From the NCBI GenBank assembly GCA_937899905.1, contig CALCCF010000081.1, positions 1 through 58,555 on the forward strand: 58,555 nucleotides of DNA, read 5' to 3'. This document shows positions 1 through 8,883 of the stretch, one piece after another (position 1 is the first letter of the stretch; the number at the start of each line of letters is the position of its first letter). Below the pieces are notes generated by a model that was given only the letters and a program-made list of their open reading frames with translations, was not told the origin of the DNA and did not search any database. Both the position numbers and the translations under genes were made by a program. This DNA is from an uncultured Phycisphaeraceae bacterium (lineage in GTDB: Bacteria > Planctomycetota > Phycisphaerae > Phycisphaerales > UBA1924).

Positions 1-1
1 A

Positions 2-442
2 TCATCCCAAGCGGGCACGCAAGTCACCCTTCGGCCACAGATTGCCGAAGGCGATCATCTGATCCTGGAGTATGACATCTCGCTCAGTTCGTTCGTGGGT
101 GACTCGAGCGATCCAGCCCTCCCGCCACCGCGGCAGGACAGCTCTTTGTCGAGCATTGCCACGATTCCGGACGGCTTCGCAATCGTGCTTGGTGGTCTTG
201 AGTTCTCCCAGGACGGCGAAGCCGAGAACCGGCTTCCGCTGCTCGGCCGCATCCCAATCCTGGGCAACTTCTTCAAGAATCAATCGCGGTCGCAAAGTAG
301 TACGAAGTTCTATGTGTTGATCCGTGCTAGCGTCATGCGGGGCGAGAGATTCGAGGCCCTGAAGTATCTCGGACGCCAGACCGCGCTGCAACTGGGCGTG
401 GACGACGGCTGGCCCGCGGTCGAGCCGCAGCTAATCCACTGA
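2..442 (+). CDS. gspD: Type II secretion secretin GspD, C-terminal part (5' end outside window)
   Basis: The reading frame is open from base 2 and ends at a TGA at 440-442, so only the last ~146 residues are present. The sequence contains the secretin-family C-terminal signature: a beta-strand run, then GFAIVLGGL, then RLPLLGRIPILGNFF, followed by a short hydrophilic tail. In known systems this region forms the outer-membrane multimeric beta-barrel pore through which folded proteins leave the cell. The gene is the first of the gsp operon here and lies 9 bases before gspE. Pilus or type III secretins share the fold, but the following gspE-to-gspM order supports type II secretion. Confidence 0.9.
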   Translation, partial: SSQAGTQVTLRPQIAEGDHLILEYDISLSSFVGDSSDPALPPPRQDSSLSSIATIPDGFAIVLGGLEFSQDGEAENRLPLLGRIPILGNFFKNQSRSQSSTKFYVLIRASVMRGERFEALKYLGRQTALQLGVDDGWPAVEPQLIH

Positions 443-451
443 AGAGCATTG

Positions 452-2019
<1,568 letters not shown>

Positions 2020-2023
<4 letters not shown>

Positions 2024-3300
2024 GTTCCTGGAAGTACAAGGCAGCATCCGCTACTGGTGATGTTCGGTCCGGTGTTCTGCAGGCGGCATCGGCCTCTGAA
2101 GCACGATCACTGCTGAGACGCGACGGCTTGCGGCTGCTCGATCTTCGGCCAAAGCATGAAGTCCCCCGGCGTAAGCAGCGCCCCGGCGGAACTCGATCAA
2201 AGATCGGTGTAGAGGACTCTGTTCGCGACGTTGCGCGAAGCTACGCCCGAAGCCGTCGTGCAGGGATGCGAGCCGAGTTCTACGACGCCGTGGCGACGAT
2301 GCTCGACGCCGGACTCCCACTGACCGAGGCCCTCTCGACGCTTGCCGAGTCTGCAGATGATGGGAGGCGAAGGACTCAACGCGCACTGATACGAAGCCTC
2401 ACCCGCGCCGTAGCCGAAGGTGACGCGTTGCACGAAGCGATGTCGGGAGCGCCAGGATGGTTTGGGCCTTCGGAAGTGGCCATCGTCGAAGCCGGCCAGC
2501 ATCGAGGCGAGCTCGCCGCTGCGCTGCGAGTGCTCGGAGAACGCCAGGCGAGATCGAATGAACTCGCGGGGAAGCTGGCGGGAGTCTTGGCCTATCCGGC
2601 ACTAGTTTCATTGGTTGGGCTCGGGGTCGTCATCTTTCTCAGCCGTGGCCCACTGCCGAGGCTGGTCGAGGTCCTCTCGGATGCCGGTATCGAGCCTCCG
2701 GCATTGACGCGAGCCGTGATTGCCGTGGGCTCGGGTCTGGCCATCTGGTGGCCGATCGCGCTCGTCTTGCTGGTGATCGGCGGAGCAATGCCGATCGTCA
2801 TCGCGCGTGGGATGGCCGGTTCCGGCAGGAACTGGCCACCAATCGCTCGCAAGCTGGTCCCCGGAGCGCTGCGCGCTGGGGCTCTCGCTCGGGTCGCCGG
2901 GGAACTGGCCGCGATGGGGCGATGCGGTGTGCCACTGGTCGAGGCGCTGCGGGCGTGCGCCGCTACGTGTGGCGGACCGATCACGGCATCGCTAGGGCGT
3001 GCGCTAGACAACGCGGCGAAGGACGTCGAGCGAGGCGAGACCCTCGCACGCTCGATTGAGGATCGGCTGTGGTTCAACGCGGAGTTTCGACGCCTCGTCG
3101 CTGCTGCGGAGGCAGCCGGCGAACTCGAAGACATGCTCGAACGCCTCGCTGATCGGGAGAGCCGACGGGCGGGCCGCCTCATCGATCGCCTCGCAGCACT
3201 CGCTGAGCCAGGAGTGATCTTGGTGCTCGCATCGGTTGTGGGTGTGGTCGTCATGGCGGCGGCTCTGCCTCTAGTCAGGTTGCGGGAGGTGCTCGGATGA
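2020..3300 (+). CDS. gspF: Type II secretion inner-membrane platform protein GspF
   Basis: Polytopic membrane protein that anchors the GspE ATPase and drives pseudopilin addition. At 426 residues it has the usual family length (~400). Two repeated T2SSF domains are visible: one at about 85-205 (FYDAVATMLDAGLPLTEAL) and one at about 290-415 (AAMGRCGVPLVEALRACA). Hydrophobic membrane segments lie at about 190-210, 235-262 and 400-420. The N terminus has the short LQAASASEARSLLRRDGL motif typical of GspF. The GTG start overlaps the gspE stop by 4 bases, implying translational coupling. Confidence 0.94.
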
Positions 3301-3770
3301 ACGGAACAGATGGGTTCAAGACGATGGCGCATCGCAATACTCGAACTCTCGGCGAGGTCCGATCGCGTTGTGGCATGACACTTGTCGAAGTGCTCGCCGT
3401 GGTGGTCATCCTTGGCCTGCTCGCCGCGACCCTGACCGTGGGATTCAGCGGTGTCTTCGGCAAGGGCAAACGCGAACTGGCACGAACTGGCATCGGCGTC
3501 ATTGCCGGGAAGCTCGAGACCTATCGCATCGAGCATTCGTCGTGGCCGGAGTCGCTGGACGCGCTCACCACGCCAACCGCTTCGCCGAGCTCTGCCTACT
3601 ACGTCGGGAAGAGCCAGTTGCTTGATCCGTGGGGCAATGCGTACCGGCTGGTTGTTCCTGGGCCAGACCAGCATCCCTACGAGGTGCTCTCTCTAGGAAG
3701 CGATGGAGCACTCGGGGGCGAGGGAGAGGCTGCGGACGTGAGCTCGATCAATCTGCGGGACATGGACTGA
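3297..3770 (+). CDS. gspG: Major pseudopilin GspG
   Basis: Major subunit of the type II pseudopilus. After a 26-residue basic leader there is a prepilin peptidase site G/MTLVEVLAVVVILGLLAA, with Glu at +5 and a hydrophobic helix. The C-terminal part contains LLDPWGNAYR and a GSDG-type segment, matching the calcium-binding loop region of GspG. The length of 157 is normal for the family. The ATG start overlaps the gspF stop (ATGA). The leader is longer than usual; an internal ATG would shorten it, but the overlap favours the upstream start. Confidence 0.92.
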   Translation: MNGTDGFKTMAHRNTRTLGEVRSRCGMTLVEVLAVVVILGLLAATLTVGFSGVFGKGKRELARTGIGVIAGKLETYRIEHSSWPESLDALTTPTASPSSAYYVGKSQLLDPWGNAYRLVVPGPDQHPYEVLSLGSDGALGGEGEAADVSSINLRDMD

Positions 3771-4210
3771 TGCCCAAAGGTGTGACGCTCATCGAGACAC
3801 TTGTAGTGCTAGTGCTCCTCGGCATGCTTGCTGGTGTTGGGGCGGTCACGCTCGCTGGCACGAGCACGCAGGCGAGCATCATGGATGCATACACCAGCGC
3901 GCTCGACCTGGACGGCAAAGCCCGGACCGCGGCCGTGCGCGGCCAGAGTGTGCAGATCCGTCTGGAGGACGGCCACATCGAACTCGTTGAATCGGACAGC
4001 GAGGAAGTGCTTGCCTCGAGATCCGTTGGACCAGATGTGGATCTCCGGTGGTTTGATGGCAGCGGGCTCGAACCCCTCTACACACTTCATTTTGACAGCC
4101 GGGGCCACACTCGAGACTCTCAGCTCGTGATCGGGATCGAAGGGGATCCCGCAACACCGAAACGATGGGCTATCAGCGGGCTGACAGGCTGGCCGGAGTC
4201 CATGCCATGA
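3770..4210 (+). CDS. gspH: Minor pseudopilin, GspH-like
   Basis: A 146-residue protein with a very short leader (MPKG) and type IV prepilin N terminus VTLIETLVVLVLLGMLAG, Glu at +5. The rest is a predicted beta-rich globular domain, as in GspH/FimT proteins. ATG at 3770 shares one base with the gspG stop (TGATG); a longer in-frame extension upstream to 3629 lies wholly within gspG and would bury the cleavage site, so it was rejected. The H assignment rests on position after gspG and on size. Its role is assembly or tip formation of the pseudopilus. Confidence 0.8.
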   Translation: MPKGVTLIETLVVLVLLGMLAGVGAVTLAGTSTQASIMDAYTSALDLDGKARTAAVRGQSVQIRLEDGHIELVESDSEEVLASRSVGPDVDLRWFDGSGLEPLYTLHFDSRGHTRDSQLVIGIEGDPATPKRWAISGLTGWPESMP

Positions 4211-4674
4211 CTCGGACCCCAAGAGCATTCACGATCGTCGAAGTCTTGCTCGCCACGGCGCTGCTCGCAATCCTGGCCGCCGCCTCGGCGGGCTTGCTCC
4301 GCAGTGCCGCGAGGCTCAGCCAGCCCGAAGCGCAGCAGCCGTCAGCGACTTCTGGCCAGATCGTTCTGCTCGGTTTGTATGCGGATTTCGTGCTTGGGAA
4401 CCCGGAGGACTTTGGCCTGACTGCCTCGCCCGATCCGAGTTGGGACGGAGTCCGGATCAATGCATCCAGTATCATCCTGTTCTTGAGCCCACAGCTACCC
4501 CAAGCTCCAGTGGATGTCCTACGCGTCCGCATCGCTCCTGATGGACGAACAACCGATCAGCCTCCAGACTCGTCCTCGAACGCCTGGTTGGTGTTCACGG
4601 CTTTGGATCGGTCCGATCAGCTCATTGCAGAGGTCGCCCGACGGGTTTACCTTCCCGAGGAGGCCACACCGTGA
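4207..4674 (+). CDS. gspI: Minor pseudopilin, GspI-like
   Basis: Prepilin-type protein with leader MTRTPRA and mature N terminus FTIVEVLLATALLAILAA. Position -1 is Ala instead of the usual Gly, which prepilin peptidases often tolerate. Glu at +5 is kept. The protein is about 155 residues. In well-studied systems GspI, J and K form the pseudopilus tip. The start ATG at 4207 overlaps the previous stop by 4 bases; the upstream in-frame extension to 4165 lacks such support. Assignment among H, I and J is by gene order, since sequence identity is low outside the N-terminal helix. Confidence 0.75.
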   Translation: MTRTPRAFTIVEVLLATALLAILAAASAGLLRSAARLSQPEAQQPSATSGQIVLLGLYADFVLGNPEDFGLTASPDPSWDGVRINASSIILFLSPQLPQAPVDVLRVRIAPDGRTTDQPPDSSSNAWLVFTALDRSDQLIAEVARRVYLPEEATP

Positions 4675-5219
4675 ACAGTCCGCGTCGAAGTCGATCTAGG
4701 CCTGGCCTCACATTGATCGAGACGCTGGTCGCACTTGTGCTCCTCTCCGGCGTCGCGGTCTCCACGAGTACGCTCCTTCGATCGATCTCAAAGCTCCATA
4801 GCGGCATTGTGCCGGAGCTTCGTTGGATCATGCACGCCGAGCGCGCTCTGCTATGCGTTGCCGATGACGCGTCCGTGGGTGACCGGTCGCATCCCGGGCG
4901 CCACGTTACCTTGAGCGACGGGCAATTGATTGTACGTACTCGGGGCGTCGATTCCGATGCCACCGTAACCCAGCTTGAGGTCCGTTTTGCGTTGGATGCC
5001 ACAACGGGCACCCTCGTCCGGCACGCCCAGGCGCTCGATGAGCGCGAACGCCCGGCCGGACCAAGCCATACCAGAACTCTGGTGGGATCGGTAGATCGGT
5101 TTTTGATCGAGCCCATCTACGAGGACGAAGATCAGCAACAGGGCACCGCCCCACCACTGGCCTATGTGCTCGAACTACGCTCGGGGGACAACATCGTGCA
5201 GCGGGTGATCCGGCCATGA
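4671..5219 (+). CDS. gspJ: Minor pseudopilin, GspJ-like
   Basis: A 182-residue prepilin-type protein. A basic 12-residue leader ends in Gly, followed by LTLIETLVALVLLSGVAV with Glu at +5. The C-terminal domain has alternating strands ending in YVLELRSGD, consistent with a GspJ-like fold. The GTG start overlaps the gspI stop by 4 bases, and its own stop overlaps the gspK start by 4 bases. It probably joins GspI and GspK in the pseudopilus tip. Confidence 0.75.
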   Translation: MNSPRRSRSRPGLTLIETLVALVLLSGVAVSTSTLLRSISKLHSGIVPELRWIMHAERALLCVADDASVGDRSHPGRHVTLSDGQLIVRTRGVDSDATVTQLEVRFALDATTGTLVRHAQALDERERPAGPSHTRTLVGSVDRFLIEPIYEDEDQQQGTAPPLAYVLELRSGDNIVQRVIRP

Positions 5220-6088
5220 GAGCTCCGCGAACCAGCCATCACAGAGCCGGTGCAGCGCTGCTAATCGTCCTCGCGGCGCTCGTGCTCACGACATCGGTTC
5301 TTTCCACCCTGGTTTCTACTGCTCATCAGAGCCATGCTGCGAGCAATGACGCCATCGATGCCGCGCTTTCCTCGGATCTCCTCCGACAGGCCGACGCGAT
5401 GTCGGTCGAGTGGCTGACGAACTCATCTGCATCGGTCGTCTTGCCACCCGAGAGCCCGAGCCCTCGAGTTCATGTCGAGGGCTTCGAGCTCGTTCTTGCT
5501 GACACACCGGTCCGCCTGACGCTGACCGCGTTCGACCAGCACGGATTGGTTTCCCTCGCCGGTGCGCCGTCCGCCGTGCGGTCCACGCTGCCCGCAGATA
5601 TCCAGGGCGTTTTGTCAAGCATGGCGATTGGTGCGTTGCCCGAACCCTTCGGCCTTGACCAAGTACCCAATCTAGTACGAACGGATGCGCAGCGCCTGAC
5701 CTATCCGAACCCTGCATCCCAATCGAGTTCGGGCGAGTCACTCGCCATCGGCGAGCTGATCGCAACCCATAGCGGCACATCCCGAGCCACGATAAACCCG
5801 AACACGGCACCAATCCCGCTGGTTGCCGCGGCCCTGCGAGAGGCCAGCCTCGGCGGGCTCGAGTCGATAATCGAAGCCCGAAGCAATGGAAGGCCGGTTC
5901 CGATGGGGAGCCTAGTCGTGGTTGGCGATCACGATGAGAGACGTTCGATCGATTTCGTGTCGTCGAGTCCGTGCTGGGCTATCAGGACCGATCTCGTCAT
6001 CGGCTCACACCAACAATCATGGTGGACGATCTGGGAAGGGCGCGGATCGAGATGGACGCTCGCTCAGCGGCTGAGGGTCTCGGGATGA
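5216..6088 (+). CDS. gspK: Tip pseudopilin, GspK-like
   Basis: The largest minor pseudopilin at 290 residues. The leader ends in Gly at residue 12, followed by AALLIVLAALVLTTSVLSTL. The +5 position is not Glu, which is characteristic of GspK, the tip subunit added first. A large globular domain follows with the TINPNTAPIPLVAAAL segment, resembling the GspK 'VNVNTA' motif and helix-hairpin-helix-like region. Four-base overlaps at both ends keep it in the operon. Confidence 0.85.
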   Translation: MRAPRTSHHRAGAALLIVLAALVLTTSVLSTLVSTAHQSHAASNDAIDAALSSDLLRQADAMSVEWLTNSSASVVLPPESPSPRVHVEGFELVLADTPVRLTLTAFDQHGLVSLAGAPSAVRSTLPADIQGVLSSMAIGALPEPFGLDQVPNLVRTDAQRLTYPNPASQSSSGESLAIGELIATHSGTSRATINPNTAPIPLVAAALREASLGGLESIIEARSNGRPVPMGSLVVVGDHDERRSIDFVSSSPCWAIRTDLVIGSHQQSWWTIWEGRGSRWTLAQRLRVSG

Positions 6089-6624
6089 AGCTCCCCGGAT
6101 TACAGCGCAGGCACCCCGTTCACCCTCTGCGTCGCTGGCGCGTGCTGGAGGCTACTGCACTCATAGGTGGATGCTTCGTTCTGTGGCTCGCGGCAAGCTG
6201 GGCTTTCGACGACACGCGAACACAGGTGGCGACCTCATCAGAGCACACAGATGGCTCTGCTGAAGACGGGCCAGACGGAGCTCCCGTACGCGATGTCATC
6301 GATGTCGATCCTTCCGCGTTCGATGTTGCGCTCTGGAATCCACCAAATCCGCCACCGCCGCCGCCACCGGCCACGCCGCCGGTACGCGAAGTGGCACAGC
6401 GCGTTCCGCCGCTCAACGTGCAACTCTTGGCCATTGTCCGGAGTCCGGTTGATGGCACGCTCGCCGCGATGCTCTATGACCCGAGGACGGACACGCTCTA
6501 CACCATTGGAGCCGGCGAGGAGATCCTCGGACACACCGTCGCGGCTGTGAAGGACGACTCGGTGATGTTCAAGGCGGCGAGCACGGAGACCAGACTGTCG
6601 TTGATGCCGGAGGATCGGCAGTGA
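6085..6624 (+). CDS. Inner-membrane linker protein, GspC-like
   Basis: A 179-residue bitopic protein: a short basic cytoplasmic start, one membrane helix at about 22-41, an acidic linker, a proline stretch at about 95-105 (NPPPPPPPATPP) and a C-terminal domain (LNVQLLAIVRSPVDGTLAAML) resembling the HR domain of GspC or PilP. In type II systems this protein links the inner-membrane platform to the secretin. There is no PDZ or coiled-coil C terminus, so it is shorter than proteobacterial GspC (~270). ATG at 6085 overlaps the gspK stop; a longer upstream extension lies inside gspK and was rejected. Confidence 0.65.
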   Translation: MKLPGLQRRHPVHPLRRWRVLEATALIGGCFVLWLAASWAFDDTRTQVATSSEHTDGSAEDGPDGAPVRDVIDVDPSAFDVALWNPPNPPPPPPPATPPVREVAQRVPPLNVQLLAIVRSPVDGTLAAMLYDPRTDTLYTIGAGEEILGHTVAAVKDDSVMFKAASTETRLSLMPEDRQ

Positions 6625-7502
6625 GCCAAGACCGCACACATCCTGCCTGGCTGCACACCACGGAGCGTTGCTACTGGTCCATCCTGCACGAACCCTGCCA
6701 ACCCAGGCTGTCGACACGAGATCGGATACGACTCGGTTTTGCGTTTGAAGACGAGTTGCCGATGCCCCTGGAAGGTATCGTGACGGCATACGCGCCGATT
6801 GATGGGCAACGCACGCTTGCATGTGGTGTGGATCGCACAGAAGTGGATGAGGCACTTTCCAGCGGCGCACTGGCACTGCGTCCAAGCCAGCCACCAGCGT
6901 TCGTGACGGTCGAGTTTGCTGACGGTAACTGGCCAAGAGCCTCGCTAGATTTTCTTACTGGTCCCACAGCTGCGCGGCCCATGCGGAGGTCACGGCTGCG
7001 GGTCTCGATCGAGATTGCGGCCGTCATCGCACTCGTGACCAGCCTTGTGCTACTGGGCATGCAACGGCGAATAGACCTTTTGGGCGGCCAGACGCAAGAC
7101 CTAGACCTTGCTCGGCAAGCGCTAATTGAAAGTGCGCTTCCTGATGCCAAGATCGCCGACGAATTCACCCTGCTCTCCGAGCTCCGCCGACTCGAACGCT
7201 CGCGCGCACCGGGGGCCATGCCTGCCGAGTTGGCCGCACGGCAGGACATCACACCCGCCCTCGCCCAGGCGCTCCAGAGTTGGCCGCGTAATCTGCACGC
7301 ACGCACTCGACACCTTGCCGCGACTTCGGACCAACTCCAGATCCAGACCGAGGTCGACGATATCGAGCAATCCGAGCAACTCGCGCAGGCTTTGGCCGCC
7401 AGCGAGCGGTGGAATGCGGGCGTGCCGCGGGTCGAATCACAGGGACGCGGCGGCTTCCTGGCCACGATCACGCTTGAGACAACGCCTGGAGGCACACCGT
7501 GA
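6621..7502 (+). CDS. Inner-membrane protein, GspL-like
   Basis: A 293-residue protein with a ~125-residue cytoplasmic part, one membrane helix at about 130-148 and a periplasmic region with a helical segment and a ferredoxin-like C terminus (LQIQTEVDDIEQSEQLAQAL). This layout matches GspL, or a PilM/PilN-type fusion, although the cytoplasmic part is about half the length of the proteobacterial actin-like domain. The GTG start overlaps the previous stop by 4 bases. GspL binds GspE and GspM; the assignment relies mainly on topology and position. Confidence 0.6.
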   Translation: MSQDRTHPAWLHTTERCYWSILHEPCQPRLSTRDRIRLGFAFEDELPMPLEGIVTAYAPIDGQRTLACGVDRTEVDEALSSGALALRPSQPPAFVTVEFADGNWPRASLDFLTGPTAARPMRRSRLRVSIEIAAVIALVTSLVLLGMQRRIDLLGGQTQDLDLARQALIESALPDAKIADEFTLLSELRRLERSRAPGAMPAELAARQDITPALAQALQSWPRNLHARTRHLAATSDQLQIQTEVDDIEQSEQLAQALAASERWNAGVPRVESQGRGGFLATITLETTPGGTP

Positions 7503-8023
7503 GCCGGCCCGTCCTGACCCTCGGGATTCTCTCGTGTGTATGTGCATTGCTCTTAGCGATCCAAGGACGCCGTATGGCCTCCGCCGATCAGAGCTTCCAA
7601 GCCGCCCACTCACGCCTGCTACAAACTCGATCGACGACGAACCAGCTGGAGTCGCTTCGAACACAGGACGAGTTGATATCGCTTGGTCAGCGCCCGCCGC
7701 AGGACGTTATCGCCCGTCTGCGTTCTACCATGTCGGAAGTCGGAGTCGATCCCCGTCGCCTTACGGGAGTGCAGGCGGATACGAGCACCGCAAGGCGTGT
7801 AGTGGTCGGTAGTCAGGCCGATCGGTTCCAAGTCCAGTCGGTGAGGGCGATCCTTGAAGGCGTGACACCCGTTGAAGTTGGTCGTTTGCTCGTGGCGTGG
7901 CGACAGTCGCAACGACTCTGGACGACGACGACGCTGACGCTCACACACCGCAGCGGTAACGAGAATCGCTATCGGGCCGAGCTCGGATTCTCCGCGGTAT
8001 ACCTTGATGAGGCCGTCCAATGA
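7499..8023 (+). CDS. Inner-membrane protein, GspM-like
   Basis: A 174-residue bitopic protein with a membrane helix at residues 5-22 (LTLGILSCVCALLLA), an alpha-helical coiled stretch after it and a C-terminal alpha/beta region (FQVQSVRAILEGVTPVEVGRLLVAW) like the ferredoxin fold of GspM/PilO. GspM partners GspL under the platform. The GTG start overlaps the GspL-like stop and the stop overlaps the lipoprotein start. Sequence similarity to GspM is weak, so the call is positional and topological. Confidence 0.6.
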   Translation: MSRPVLTLGILSCVCALLLAIQGRRMASADQSFQAAHSRLLQTRSTTNQLESLRTQDELISLGQRPPQDVIARLRSTMSEVGVDPRRLTGVQADTSTARRVVVGSQADRFQVQSVRAILEGVTPVEVGRLLVAWRQSQRLWTTTTLTLTHRSGNENRYRAELGFSAVYLDEAVQ

Positions 8024-8622
8024 GAACCATAGGAACTGCAATCATCCTCGCGATTGCCTTCGGAAAGGTCGGGTTGAGTACCGGTTGTTCGGGCACGCGC
8101 TCTGGGCCCTACCAGCCAGCCAGTGAGCGTTCACGCGACACAGAGCAAGCACAGAAGCTGACACAGCAAGCCGCCAAGGTGATGCGTGAAGAAGACGGGG
8201 CCGAAGCACTCGATCGCGCCGAGAAGCTGCTGCTCGACGCTCTCACTGCAGACCTGTACCACGGACCGGCCCACAACAACCTCGGCGTGGTTTACCTCCA
8301 GAAGGGCATGCTGTACGAGGCCGCCAACGAGTTCGAGTGGGCCCGCAAGCTGATGCCAGGCCACCCTGACCCACGCATGAACCTTGCGCTGACCCTAGAG
8401 CAGGCCGGCCAGATCGAGCAGGCCATCGAGACGTACATGACAGCACTGGAAACGTACCCGGGCCACATGCCCACGATCCAGGCGCTGACACGACTAGAAC
8501 TGTACGAGCAGCGTCAGATACCCGAGACGATCGATCGGCTCAATCTGATTGCTTTGCGGGGCGACTCCGATGTGTGGCAAGCTTGGGCACAGCAGCAACT
8601 GGCTCGCCTGTCTGCGAGGTGA
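8020..8622 (+). CDS. TPR lipoprotein at the end of the type II secretion operon
   Basis: A 200-residue protein with a signal peptide and lipobox LSTGC, placing the lipidated Cys at residue 23. Residues ~70-155 form at least two tetratricopeptide repeats (AHNNLGVVYLQKGMLYEAANEFEWA, split here for clarity as AHNNLGVVYLQKG then MLYEAANEFEWA; and NLALTLEQAGQIEQAIETY). TPR lipoproteins act as outer-membrane scaffolds; in type IV pilus and some secretion systems they are pilotins that help secretin insertion. Its place as last gene of the gsp operon (ATGA overlap) suggests a pilotin-like or assembly role, which is inference only. Confidence 0.8.
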   Translation: MRTIGTAIILAIAFGKVGLSTGCSGTRSGPYQPASERSRDTEQAQKLTQQAAKVMREEDGAEALDRAEKLLLDALTADLYHGPAHNNLGVVYLQKGMLYEAANEFEWARKLMPGHPDPRMNLALTLEQAGQIEQAIETYMTALETYPGHMPTIQALTRLELYEQRQIPETIDRLNLIALRGDSDVWQAWAQQQLARLSAR

Positions 8623-8676
8623 CCCGGGGCGCTCTCATGGATCTTGACGTCGACACAACCATCCGGGCAATCTGAC

Positions 8677-8699
8677 CTCGCCCTGAGTTCCAGGGCGAG
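8677..8699 (+). terminator. Stem-loop after the type II secretion operon
   Basis: A perfect 9-bp inverted repeat (CTCGCCCTG / CAGGGCGAG) with a 5-base loop lies 55 bases after the lipoprotein stop, in the 261-bp gap between convergent operons (8623-8883). There is no long T run after it, so it may need Rho or only protect RNA ends. Further on, a small palindrome CGGCGATGTCGCCG lies at 8816-8829. I see no gene in the gap. Confidence 0.5.
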
Positions 8700-8883
8700 T
8701 TCCAAAGCTGCGCCTCAAGACCTGCAAGAATCGGCCAAGAGCAGCATTCTGTCGGAACGTTTAAGTATCTGTATTAGCTGCACATATGGCGCTTTCTGGA
8801 CTTCACGGCCCATCCGGCGATGTCGCCGTCTCGAATCCCCCCCTCTCCGCTTGTCTTCGTGGCCATGCAGGGCCTCTATCGCG

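Noticed and set aside
2592-3674. 360-residue minus-strand frame opposite gspF and gspG
   Set aside because: Shadow of the pseudopilin operon; no domain.
8761-8790. AT-rich stretch in the gap after the type II secretion operon as a promoter or small RNA gene
   Set aside because: It lies between convergent operons, has no paired promoter elements and no stable RNA fold I can support beyond the hairpins listed.
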